Positions 16,216-25,134 of a stretch of 42,373 bases of DNA are shown one piece after another. A program made the translations under genes and the position numbers. The notes beneath the pieces were generated by a model, which ran no database searches, was not told the DNA's origin, and saw only the letters and a program-made list of their open reading frames with translations. The DNA lies in NCBI GenBank assembly GCA_964485695.1, contig CAZAKZ010000039.1, positions 1-42,373 of the forward strand. Direction: 5' to 3'. Every line of letters begins with the position of its first letter. Position 1 is the stretch's first letter. The DNA is from CAZAKZ01 sp964485695 (GTDB lineage: Bacteria; Planctomycetota; JAFGQW01).

Positions 16216-17145
16216 GTGATGACGGATCACAGCGATCATCAGATCCGGCTAAGAGCTTTTGAGTGGCTCACCGAGCAGGTGAGTATGCACGGTGAGACTC
16301 TACCCTGGTACATTCTGCGTCAGGGGTTTGAGTTTGAGCATGTAAGGGTTCCTCTCATGACGCAGCGGGGCATCTTCAGGCCCCGGATTCTGTCGGAGAT
16401 TCCGATCAGCATCACGACGTCGCCCAAGAATCCGTACGGAGACAGCTTCGGGCCGGATGGGAGCCTTCAGTACCGATATCTCGGGCAGGATCCCGGCCAT
16501 CCGGATAACGTTGGGCTTCGCAAGGCGCTGGCTACCCAGACGCCTCTTGTCTATTTCCACGGGCTAGTGAAGGGGAAATACTTGCCGACCTGGCCGGTGT
16601 TGATCGTGGGCGACGATCCAGCAGCTCTCACGTTCAGCGTGGCTGTAGATGATCTTGCCGTTTGGCGCGATCGCCTGACCAGAGCCAAAGGTGCCGAAGT
16701 CGTGCGGGAGGATGAGACGTTACGTCGGACCTACATCACCACGGCCGCTCGACGCCGTCTGCACCAGCATACCTTCCGCGAACGAGTTCTTGATGCGTAC
16801 CGGTCGCAATGCGCTCTCTGCCGGTTACGACACGCGGAGTTGCTCGATGCCGCCCACATCATCCCGGACCACGATCCGGAAGGTGAGCCCGTGGTGGCCA
16901 ACGGGCTGTCCCTCTGTAAACTCCACCATGCGGCCTATGACCGACTGTTTCTGACCGTCCGGCCCGACTACACGGTCGAGGTGAACCACCGGATCCTGGA
17001 GGAAGAAGACGGGCCCATGCTCAGGTTCGGCCTGCAGGAACTACAGGGGACCCGGATCTGGGTGCCGCGGAGCGCCAAGCTGAAGCCCGATCCCGACAGG
17101 CTGGCGAGACGATTCGAGGAGTTTCACCGGAGGGCGACGGGGTAG
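16216..17145 (+). CDS. HNH restriction-like endonuclease with uncharacterised N-terminal reader domain
   Basis: Residues about 195-255 are an HNH domain: CALC, 'LLDAAHIIPDHD', 'VANGLSLCKLHHAAYDRLF'. Residues 1-150 form a conserved domain starting 'AFEWLTEQV...LPWYILRQGFEF' and including 'GIFRP' and 'LVYFHGLVKGKY'. I know this from COG3440-type predicted restriction endonucleases, but no ligand is established to my knowledge; a modified-base reader is inferred from the architecture. The start is GTG 16216 or ATG 16219, 15-18 bases after the stop of the SBD-HNH gene, so the two are co-transcribed. Having two different HNH enzymes in tandem suggests recognition of two different DNA states. Confidence 0.8.
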   Translation: MMTDHSDHQIRLRAFEWLTEQVSMHGETLPWYILRQGFEFEHVRVPLMTQRGIFRPRILSEIPISITTSPKNPYGDSFGPDGSLQYRYLGQDPGHPDNVGLRKALATQTPLVYFHGLVKGKYLPTWPVLIVGDDPAALTFSVAVDDLAVWRDRLTRAKGAEVVREDETLRRTYITTAARRRLHQHTFRERVLDAYRSQCALCRLRHAELLDAAHIIPDHDPEGEPVVANGLSLCKLHHAAYDRLFLTVRPDYTVEVNHRILEEEDGPMLRFGLQELQGTRIWVPRSAKLKPDPDRLARRFEEFHRRATG

Positions 17146-17236
17146 TGGGAAAATTGACTTGGTCTGGGCGTACTGTTATTGAACCGCCCCGCGGTTCACA
17201 GGGAAACTGGTCAGGGATGATCAACCTGGGAGTCCA

Positions 17237-20200
17237 ATGACAGCAGACATTAGGGCCTTCCTGAAACGTTGCCTCTTTGTTGATCTCGAACTCGACTCGA
17301 ATGATCAGATCGTTCAGGTTGGAGCGATCCTCGGCGATGACCGGAAAGTGAAGTTTAGGCCAGCTGGAGAGGGGTCAGACGGGTGGGCAAAGTTGGACGC
17401 CTTGGCCTCCGACGCGGACTATCTCGCCGGGCACAATCTGATCGCCTTTGATCAGGGGCACCTGAGGAGGGCCAGACCCGGCTCTCCACTCGATCGACTC
17501 CCGGTCATCGACACCCTGTGTCTCGCTCCTCTCGCCTATCCGGAGGTTCCCTACCACCATCTGGTCAAGGACTACAAACAGGTACGCGACTCTCTGAACG
17601 ATCCCGTGCGAGACTCCGAGATTTCTCGCGAGGTTCTCCGGGATTGCTGCATGCGCTTCATGCAGCTGGGATCCACGGCGCCTGCGGTCGCCGCTCTGTT
17701 CCGCTATGCGCTTCGCCAGAGATTTCCCGGCTCGGGCTTTGATGCGTTGTTTGTAATGCTTGGCGTTGAGAGCTTGAACCCGAGATTGCACGCCGCCTCT
17801 CTCCAGTCCGCTCTCGCAGATCGTGCCTGCCGGAATGAAGGCAAGGTGGTCATGACGGCGTCATTGGACGACCCGGCGGAAGCGATCGCTCTCGCATACG
17901 CAGCCGCATGGGTTCGGGTGGCAGGAGCGGGTTCAATCATCCCTCCCTGGGTACGCAAGGAACATCCGACCGTCCGCGATCTTGTGCGCCGGCTACGGGA
18001 GTCAAGCTGTGGAGATCACGGCTGCCAGTATTGCCGCGTAGCCAACGATCCGAGGTTTCATCTGAGGAAGTACTTCGGGTACGACGACTTCCGATCTGTC
18101 GACGGCAAGAACCTCCAAGAGCAGATCGTATCGATCGGAATGCAGGACAAGTCACTTCTGGCAATCCTGCCGACAGGAGCCGGCAAATCGCTCTGCTACC
18201 AGCTCCCCGCGCTGGTGCGGCACTATCGCACTGGAAGCCTGACGATCGTGATCTCTCCGCTGCAGGCATTGATGAAGGACCAGGTGGACAATCTTGATCA
18301 GGGAGCCTCGGTCGCTGCGCTGAACGGCCTGTTGACGCCACCGGAGAGAGGGCGCGTCCTGGAGGAGGTGCGACTCGGCTACACGGCGCTCCTCTACGTC
18401 TCGCCGGAACAGCTGAGAAATCGGTCGTTCACTCGTACCATCCGCAACCGGGAGATTGGCTGCTGGGTATTCGATGAAGCTCACTGCCTGTCGAAATGGG
18501 GGCACGACTTCCGTCCTGATTATCTGTATGCAGCGCGGTTCATCCGAGAGTTCGCGGAGGGGCAATCGGAAAAGCCGCCGCCCACTGCCTGTTTCACGGC
18601 CACCGCCAAGCAGGACGTGAAGGATGAAATTCTCGGCTATTTCAAGGACGCGCTCGATCAGGATCTGACCGTCTTCGAAGCGCCGGTCAAGCGGGAGAAT
18701 CTACGCTTCCGGGTGGAGAAGCTCCCGGAAGCATCGAAGCAATCCCAGGTCCGTGAGCTACTCGACGAGAAGTTGAATGGTGGAAGCGCGATCGTCTTTT
18801 GCGCGACCCGCCGCAGAACCGAACAGTTTGCCGAGTCCCTCCGTGGGACGGCACACGACGTGGAGGCGTTCCATGCGGGTCTCGACGCTCCGAACAAGCG
18901 CGAGATTCAGAACCGCTTTGTCAACGGCCAGACCCGGGTCATCTGCGCCACCAACGCATTCGGGATGGGCATCGACAAGGATGATGTTCGCCTGGTCATT
19001 CATGCGGACGTGCCCGGCTCATTGGAGAACTACCTGCAGGAAGCCGGCCGCGCCGGCCGCGATCGCAAACCGGCAGAGTGCATTCTCCTTTTCACGCCGG
19101 ATGACCTGGAGACCCAGTTCGAACTGGCGGCCAGATCAGAGGTCTCCCTTCACGATATCAAGCAGATCCTCAAGGGTCTTCGCGACCGACACAAGCGAAC
19201 GAAGGGGCAAGTCGTCCTCACCTCTGGAGAACTCCTCAGTTCGGATGCAGTGGAAACTCAACTCGACCCGTCCATACGCGATGCGGATACGAAGGTCAAG
19301 ACCGCTGTCAGCTGGCTCGAGCGCGGCGAGTTTCTTCAGCGGAACGAGAACCACACCCGGATCTTCCAGGGCCGTCCCAAGGTTGCGTCCCTGAACGAGG
19401 CCCGTTCCACGATGGACAGCCTCGACCTTTCGCCGGCCAAGCGACGTCAGTGGGAGCGCCTGCTTCAGGCGCTGTTCAATGCGCCGAAGGACAGGGGCCT
19501 GGGTGTTGATGATCTGGCCGAGGCAGCCGGGATCCGGGACCACCGACAGCAAGGCGAAGGACCTGCACCGGGCGAGCACATCTTGAGAACGCTGCATGAC
19601 ATGGCAGAGAACGGGCTGCTCGAGAAGGGAATGCAGCTGACTGCTTTCCTGAAGATCGGTGTCAGGAACGCCTCGAAGAGCGTTTTCGAACGGATCTGCC
19701 GGCTCGACGAGGAGCTGCTCGACCTCCTTCAGGAGACCGCCCCGGACGTCCTGTTCTTGGAATGGCAGGAGGTGTCCCTGCGTCACCTGAACCAACATCT
19801 ACGCGAAAGAGGTCACGAAGAGTCAAACGTGGACCTGGTTCGACGCCTCATCCTGAGCCTGGCGCATGATGGTGCCGGGGAGCTGGCGGGCGGCAAAGGA
19901 AGCATCGCCGTGCGCCAGCGCGGACCCTGGCAGCTGAGGGTTCGCCTCCAGCGCACATGGAAGGATCTCAGGACAACGGCACGCCTCAGGCGAATGGTCG
20001 CCGAAAAGGCATTGCAGGTCATGTTGGATGCGGCCAAGGCAAAGGAGATGGAAAAAGGAGACGTGCGCGTCGAGTTCTCCACCGATGACGTCGCTCGCTC
20101 GCTCAAGAATTCCGATCTCTTCGAGCGGAAACTGAAAAACGTCCTGGGTGCCATCGACCGTGGCCTGCTCTTTCTCCACGAGCAGGGCGTGGTTCTCCTG

Positions 20201-22363
20201 CAGCATGGACTCGCGGTTTTCCGGCAGGCCATGACCATCAAGCTTCGCAACGAGCAGGCCAGCAGGGTCTATACCAAGGCGGACTACGGCCGACTCGCAC
20301 AGCACTACGCCGAAAGGGTCTTCCAGATCCATGTGATGGGACGGTATGCAGGCGTTGGTCACGAGAACGGCGGCACGTTGGATGAGTTCGTTGCCGGATA
20401 CTTCGAACTTCCAAAGAAGCAGTTCATCTCGAGGTACTTACCTGGTGAGACCCGGATGGTCGAGCGCCGCACGAGCTCGGAGTCCTTCGAGAAGATCGTC
20501 ACCAGTCTCAGCAACAAGGTCCAGCAGGACATCGTGGCGGCGCCAGAAAGCCAGAATCAGCTCGTTCTCGCCGGACCTGGATCCGGTAAGACCCGGGTTG
20601 TGGTCCACCGTTGTGCATACCTGCTGCGCGTTCTGCGTGTCCCACCACGCGGGATACTCGTCGTTTGTTTCAACCGGAGCGCGGCCTGGGAGATCCGAAA
20701 ACGACTCAAGGACCTGGTGGGAAGGAACGCACGGGGCGTGACGGTCCAGACCTATCACGGTCTCGCGGCGAGGATTCTTGGCTGGTCATTCGACGCGGTC
20801 CGCACGGACCGCCGGGAGGCGCAACATGACCTGCAGCGTATGGTCACGCAGGCCGGCAGAGTCCTCAGGGGTGAGGTCGAGCACCTGGGACTCGAGCCAG
20901 ACCAGGTGCGTGAACGCATACTCGAGGGCTACCGTCACATACTCGTGGACGAGTATCAGGATATCGATGAGGACCAGTACAAGCTCGTCACCGCGATTGC
21001 CAACCCCAGGGGCAAGGATCCGGGAACCAAGCTGACGATCATGGCCGTCGGGGACGACGACCAGAACATCTACACGTGGCGTGGTGCGAACGTCGACTTC
21101 ATCCGGCGCTTCGAGGATCAGTATGAGACCACCCCGTACTACCTCGTAGAGAATTACCGCAGCACGAAGTGCATCATCGACGTCGCGAACGCGTTCATCG
21201 CCAGCAACCAGGACAGGATGAAGCTGGACAAGCCGATCCAGGTGAACCGAATCCGGCAAGAGGACCCTCCCGGCCGGGCAGTGCAGTGCGTGACGCTGGC
21301 TTGCGGTGCGAGCCAGGCCGATGTTGTCGTCGATGAACTCTGCGGGCATCGGGAACGCGCGGCAGACTGGAACCCGGCCAGCTACGCGGTCTTGGCGAGG
21401 ACCCATGAGGCGCTCGCCGCCGTGCGCCACGCGTGCGAAAAGCGTGAAATTCCGGTGCGCTGGATACTCAAGTCGGATGCTGTTCCGCCCCTGCGCAATA
21501 TCCGGGAAATCTCGAAGTTTCTCACGCAACTCAGCGATCGGAGATGTGAAGCCCTGGAGCCACGAGACCTCAGGAGTTGGATCCAAGCGCACGGTGACTG
21601 GCATGGCGTCCTGGACAGAATTCTTGACGCGTGGATCGACGAGGTGGGGAAGAATGCGAGTTCGGCGGGAGCAGCACTGGAGTTCTTCTATGAGGCCTTG
21701 ACCGAAGAGCGGTTCGGTGCCGGCCTCGGTTACGGCGTTCAACTCTCGACTATTCACGCCGCGAAGGGCACCGAGTTTCGTCACGTCTACCTCCTCGATG
21801 GTGGTTGGAGGCCGCCGGAGACCAAGAAGCAGGCGGAGGAAGAACGCAGGACTCTATACGTGGCAATGACCAGAGCCATGGAGACCCTGACAGTCTTTCG
21901 AAAGGAGGACGAGTGCGGCACGTACCCGGAGCCCATGCCACCTGGAGTCGCCCGTTCGAAGCGGAGCGCAGCGGGGGATGTGGAGCTGCAATCCGGTGCG
22001 CGGAGGGTGTTCTCCACTCTCGGCATGGCGGAGGTGTTTCTCAGCTATGCGGGCCAGAAGCCGCCTGACCACCCGGTTCATCAGGCCCTGGCTGAACTGC
22101 ATCCGGTGGCGCGCCTTGAGGCCATCGAGAAAGGCGGTCACGTGGTGCTCACTAATCTCAGGGGGCTGAAGGTGGCCCGACTGGCGGAGCGAGTATGTGA
22201 CCAGTGGCGGCGGCGGCTCTCGCGGATCGAAGAGATTAGAGTAATCGCGATGGTTCAAAGATACCAAGCCCAGGAGAAGGACGACTATCGCGATCGATGT
22301 CGATGCGCGAGGTGGGAAGTCCCGATCGTGGAGGTGGAGTGGTGGGGTGACGACAGAGGCTGA
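17237..22363 (+). CDS. DEDD exonuclease - RecQ helicase - UvrD/Rep helicase triple fusion
   Basis: The 1708-residue protein has three enzymatic modules. Residues 1-140: DnaQ-like 3'-5' exonuclease with D16-L-E18, 'GHNLIAFD72' and 'YHHLVKDY...NDPVRD'. Residues about 255-265: a small Cys cluster (CGDHGCQYC). Residues about 285-720: RecQ core with Walker A 'LPTGAGKS', DEAH ('FDEAHCLSKWGHDFRPDY'), 'FTATAKQD', 'FGMGIDKDDVR' and 'QEAGRAGRD'. Residues about 1095-1590: UvrD/Rep core with 'AGPGSGKT', 'VDEYQDIDEDQ', 'GDDDQNIYTWRGA', 'VENYRST' and 'STIHAAKGTEF...YVAMTRA'. Such fusions are known but scarcely characterised. It can plausibly unwind, track and degrade DNA ends. It starts 91 bp after the second HNH gene and ends 20 bp before the right repeat, so it belongs to the island. 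Confidence 0.9.
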   Translation: MTADIRAFLKRCLFVDLELDSNDQIVQVGAILGDDRKVKFRPAGEGSDGWAKLDALASDADYLAGHNLIAFDQGHLRRARPGSPLDRLPVIDTLCLAPLAYPEVPYHHLVKDYKQVRDSLNDPVRDSEISREVLRDCCMRFMQLGSTAPAVAALFRYALRQRFPGSGFDALFVMLGVESLNPRLHAASLQSALADRACRNEGKVVMTASLDDPAEAIALAYAAAWVRVAGAGSIIPPWVRKEHPTVRDLVRRLRESSCGDHGCQYCRVANDPRFHLRKYFGYDDFRSVDGKNLQEQIVSIGMQDKSLLAILPTGAGKSLCYQLPALVRHYRTGSLTIVISPLQALMKDQVDNLDQGASVAALNGLLTPPERGRVLEEVRLGYTALLYVSPEQLRNRSFTRTIRNREIGCWVFDEAHCLSKWGHDFRPDYLYAARFIREFAEGQSEKPPPTACFTATAKQDVKDEILGYFKDALDQDLTVFEAPVKRENLRFRVEKLPEASKQSQVRELLDEKLNGGSAIVFCATRRRTEQFAESLRGTAHDVEAFHAGLDAPNKREIQNRFVNGQTRVICATNAFGMGIDKDDVRLVIHADVPGSLENYLQEAGRAGRDRKPAECILLFTPDDLETQFELAARSEVSLHDIKQILKGLRDRHKRTKGQVVLTSGELLSSDAVETQLDPSIRDADTKVKTAVSWLERGEFLQRNENHTRIFQGRPKVASLNEARSTMDSLDLSPAKRRQWERLLQALFNAPKDRGLGVDDLAEAAGIRDHRQQGEGPAPGEHILRTLHDMAENGLLEKGMQLTAFLKIGVRNASKSVFERICRLDEELLDLLQETAPDVLFLEWQEVSLRHLNQHLRERGHEESNVDLVRRLILSLAHDGAGELAGGKGSIAVRQRGPWQLRVRLQRTWKDLRTTARLRRMVAEKALQVMLDAAKAKEMEKGDVRVEFSTDDVARSLKNSDLFERKLKNVLGAIDRGLLFLHEQGVVLLQHGLAVFRQAMTIKLRNEQASRVYTKADYGRLAQHYAERVFQIHVMGRYAGVGHENGGTLDEFVAGYFELPKKQFISRYLPGETRMVERRTSSESFEKIVTSLSNKVQQDIVAAPESQNQLVLAGPGSGKTRVVVHRCAYLLRVLRVPPRGILVVCFNRSAAWEIRKRLKDLVGRNARGVTVQTYHGLAARILGWSFDAVRTDRREAQHDLQRMVTQAGRVLRGEVEHLGLEPDQVRERILEGYRHILVDEYQDIDEDQYKLVTAIANPRGKDPGTKLTIMAVGDDDQNIYTWRGANVDFIRRFEDQYETTPYYLVENYRSTKCIIDVANAFIASNQDRMKLDKPIQVNRIRQEDPPGRAVQCVTLACGASQADVVVDELCGHRERAADWNPASYAVLARTHEALAAVRHACEKREIPVRWILKSDAVPPLRNIREISKFLTQLSDRRCEALEPRDLRSWIQAHGDWHGVLDRILDAWIDEVGKNASSAGAALEFFYEALTEERFGAGLGYGVQLSTIHAAKGTEFRHVYLLDGGWRPPETKKQAEEERRTLYVAMTRAMETLTVFRKEDECGTYPEPMPPGVARSKRSAAGDVELQSGARRVFSTLGMAEVFLSYAGQKPPDHPVHQALAELHPVARLEAIEKGGHVVLTNLRGLKVARLAERVCDQWRRRLSRIEEIRVIAMVQRYQAQEKDDYRDRCRCARWEVPIVEVEWWGDDRG

Positions 22364-22383
22364 ACGTCGCACGTACAGACGTT

Positions 22384-22628
22384 CCTCCGGGCCACATTCT
22401 TGACTGTTTTTGACCGTTCTTGACAGAAGATTGTTGCCCGGATTGTTGCCCGGATTTCTGGTCATTTGCCGAGCCACGATTTTGGTGGTTTTCGGCCTTC
22501 TACTTGGCAGGAAAATTTCTCGAGCTTGAGCTTCCACCGTAAAAAAAATGTCTTTCGGGAACTCTGTTGATCTTCTCCCCGGAGGACTTTCTAACGTGGA
22601 TTGAGAAAAGAGGTTATGGCCTGGAAGG
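22384..22628 (+). repeat. Imperfect direct repeat, right copy
   Basis: Right partner of the repeat at 14301-14545. It starts 20 bp after the stop of the helicase fusion and contains the same tandem GTTGCCCGGATT units and the same end block. The two copies define an island of about 8.1 kb. Confidence 0.85.
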
Positions 22629-22645
22629 GATCGCTGGAAACTCGG

Positions 22646-22806
22646 TGGACTACTACAACCGGGGCGGACGATCTTCGGTTTCAACAGGCGAACTGTAACC
22701 TGGTTCGGTGGGTTTGATGCCGCTGAAACTTCGTGGATCAGTACAGCGGAAGGAGGCGACATGGCATTTCACAGAAAGCGGACGTCAATGTCCTCACCGA
22801 CCGCGG
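22646..22806 (+). other. Possible insertion-sequence end fragment
   Basis: The stretch 'GATGCCGCTGAAACTTCGTGGATCAGTAC' region followed by GGAGG and ATG 22761 (MAFHRKRTSMSS...) looks like the leader and first codons of an IS21-type element cut off by the phosphoesterase gene. The resemblance is from memory of such leaders and is weak. No intact gene is present. Confidence 0.25.
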
Positions 22807-23669
22807 TCAGAGAAGCTCCCTCGTGGCTCTTTCCAGTTCATCGAGGTCGAATCGGACGAGCGCCAGCTCTGGGCCCTCATGGGCCGCTGATAACGCATGG
22901 GTGTGGCCGATGCGGTCGCGCCAGGAGCCTGTCAATCTCGTCGACTCGTGAACGTGGCCGTGGAGGGTGAGGAGCGGCTGCCGGGCCTCGATGAAACGTT
23001 GGATGGCGATGCTGCCCACGTGCACGTCGAGGGGTACGTGGTCGATGTGCTTTCCGTCCAGGGCGGCTCGATCCAGGGCGGTTTGATAAGGCGGAGCGTG
23101 GAACAGGAAGACGGCCCGGGAGAGGTCGTCGTCACCCGCAAGGTGCTCCAGGTCTTCCCGGATCGTGGCGTATCGGACCTTGTAGACCGGGACCGCTACC
23201 GACCGGTATCCCTCCTCGGGCGAGACACAGCCCGGATCAACGTGGCGGGAGACGTCGTAACGCTCCCAGTCCTTCAGCTGAAAGGGCGTGGGCGGGACGC
23301 AGGCATATCCGTAGGCAGTGAACGCGCCGAGGTGAACCCGGCGGCCATGTAGGTATTTCCAGATCCATTCGGTTTCGGCGTCCAGAAACGCCGCCTCCCG
23401 GTCGCGAGGATCGTCGTTTCCCGGGATCAACAGCACCCGGGGGGCGGCGGGCCCCAACTGCGTCGCCAGATCCCTGAATCCGGCGGCCAGGACCTCCTGG
23501 AGAAAGTCACTATGGCCGGTCTCCTTGAAAGCGTGAGGAAGGAGGTCCCCGCCGAGGAAGACCGCCTGCGGCCGTTCGTCGGCGATGCGGTCGAAGAGCT
23601 TTCGGTACCGGTCCCTTCGCCCGTGCAGATCGGAAACGAAGAAACAAGGAAAAATAGCGTTCCCCTCAC
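22807..23669 (-). pseudogene. Calcineurin-like metallophosphoesterase with N-terminal frame disruption
   Basis: On the minus strand the continuous frame contains all five motifs of the family: 'FFVSDLHG' (D-x-H), 'FLGGDLLPH' (GD), 'LIPGNDDPRD' (GNDD where GNHD is usual), 'FHAPPY' and 'LHGHVHES' (GHxH). The intact frame is open up to TGA 23671-23673 but has no ATG, GTG or TTG before the first motif. The likely start GTG 23669 (VRGTLFFLV) is in another frame. Removing eight bases from the GTTTCTTCGTTTC tract (23633-23645, minus strand) would join them as LFFLVSDLHG. This suggests an 8-bp duplication. It lies 38 bp downstream of glutamate dehydrogenase. The substrate is unknown. Confidence 0.65.
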
Positions 23670-23707
23670 GTCAATAATACGACCTTACGAACTGCGTCCT
23701 CGCCGGA

Positions 23708-25072
23708 TCAAGCTACTCCTTGGTCGAGCATGGCGTCGGCGACCTTCACGAATCCGGCAATGTTTGCGCCCATCACATAGTTGCCCGGAGTCCCGAAGCG
23801 TTCGGCCGCGTCCAGGCAGGCCTCGTGGATGTTTTTCATGATCATGCGAAGGCGTTGATCCACTTCTTCTCGAGACCACATGTAGCGCATGCTGTTCTGG
23901 GCCATTTCGAGGCCGGAGACCGCCACGCCTCCTGCGTTGGCCGCCTTTCCAGGACCGAAGAGGATCTTGCTGTCGAGGAAATACCTGATCCCATCGGGCG
24001 TGGTGGGCATGTTGGCGCCTTCGGAGACCACCTTGACTCCGTTCTTTATCAGGTTCTGCGCGTCTCTGCGGTTGATTTCGTTCTGTGTGGCACTCGGAAA
24101 AGCGCAGTCCGCTTTGTGGTTCCACAAGGGATTCGACTCGAGACCTCCGGCGTCCACGGGGATATACATGGCGCTGGGGTACTTTTCCGCATACGCCCTG
24201 ATCCGCCCCCGGCGGATGTTCTTGAGATCCATCAACCATGCGAGCTTGTCCCGGCCTATGCCTTCGGGATCGTGGATGTAACCGCTCGAGTCGGAAAGGG
24301 TGATCACTTTGGCCTTGAGCTCGATCAACTTTTCCGCGGTGAACTGGGCCACGTTTCCACTGCCCGATACGAGGCAAGTCTTTCCCTCCAGGGTCTCGTT
24401 CCGAGTGGCGAGCATATCCGCCGCAAAGTAGACCGAGCCGTATCCCGTTGCCTCCGGGCGGATGAGAGAACCGCCCCAGTTCAGCCCTTTCCCGGTCAGC
24501 ACGCCGGTGAACTCGTTCCGGATCCTGCGGTACTGGCCGAAGAGGTAGCCGATCTCCCGGCCGCCCACGCCGATGTCTCCGGCAGGAATATCCGTGTCCG
24601 GCCCCAGGTGACGGTAGAGTTCGTTCATGAAGCTCTGGCAGAAGTGCATTACCTCGTTGTCGGATTTCCCCTTGGGATCGAAGTTGGAGCCGCCCTTACC
24701 GGCTCCCATGGGGAGGGTGGTGAGGCTGTTCTTGAAAACCTGCTCGAAGGCCAGGAATTTCAGAATCCCCATGTTGACCGAGGGGTGAAACCGCAGCCCG
24801 CCCTTGTAGGGGCCGATGGAGCTGTTCATCTCGATGCGGTAGCTGCGGTTGATCCGTACGTTTCCATGGTCGTCCACCCAGGGGACGCGGAACGTGATCG
24901 TCCGTTCCGGTTCGATCATGCGTTCGAAGATCCTGGCTTTCCGATATTCGGGACTCCTCTCCAGCACCGGAGCCACGGACTCTGCGACTTCCTGAACCGC
25001 CTGATGGAATTCCGGCTCTGCCGGATGGTTGGCTTTCACTTCAGCCATCAGGCTATCGATCATTGTGGACAT
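23708..25072 (-). CDS. gdhA: NADP-type glutamate dehydrogenase
   Basis: The 454-residue protein has the length and motifs of hexameric bacterial glutamate dehydrogenase. 'GPYKGGLRFHPSVN' and 'LPMGAGKGGSNFDPKGKSD' (around residue 125, with the catalytic Lys) bind 2-oxoglutarate; 'PAGDIGVGGREIGYLFGQY' follows; 'CLVSGSGNVAQFTAEKL' is the Rossmann dinucleotide site; 'EGANMPTTPDGI' is in the second half. The class is that of small NADP-dependent biosynthetic enzymes. It interconverts 2-oxoglutarate plus ammonium with glutamate in the cytoplasm. AAGGAG precedes the ATG. The gene closes a run of minus-strand genes for glutamate-synthase-like electron transfer, giving both ammonium-assimilation routes in one locus. 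Confidence 0.93.
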   Translation of the reverse strand: MSTMIDSLMAEVKANHPAEPEFHQAVQEVAESVAPVLERSPEYRKARIFERMIEPERTITFRVPWVDDHGNVRINRSYRIEMNSSIGPYKGGLRFHPSVNMGILKFLAFEQVFKNSLTTLPMGAGKGGSNFDPKGKSDNEVMHFCQSFMNELYRHLGPDTDIPAGDIGVGGREIGYLFGQYRRIRNEFTGVLTGKGLNWGGSLIRPEATGYGSVYFAADMLATRNETLEGKTCLVSGSGNVAQFTAEKLIELKAKVITLSDSSGYIHDPEGIGRDKLAWLMDLKNIRRGRIRAYAEKYPSAMYIPVDAGGLESNPLWNHKADCAFPSATQNEINRRDAQNLIKNGVKVVSEGANMPTTPDGIRYFLDSKILFGPGKAANAGGVAVSGLEMAQNSMRYMWSREEVDQRLRMIMKNIHEACLDAAERFGTPGNYVMGANIAGFVKVADAMLDQGVA

Positions 25073-25134
25073 GAATCAGCTCCTTATCAGCCTGTGGATA
25101 GACTCTCATGAATCCGAACCGGTCCTTTTGGGGA

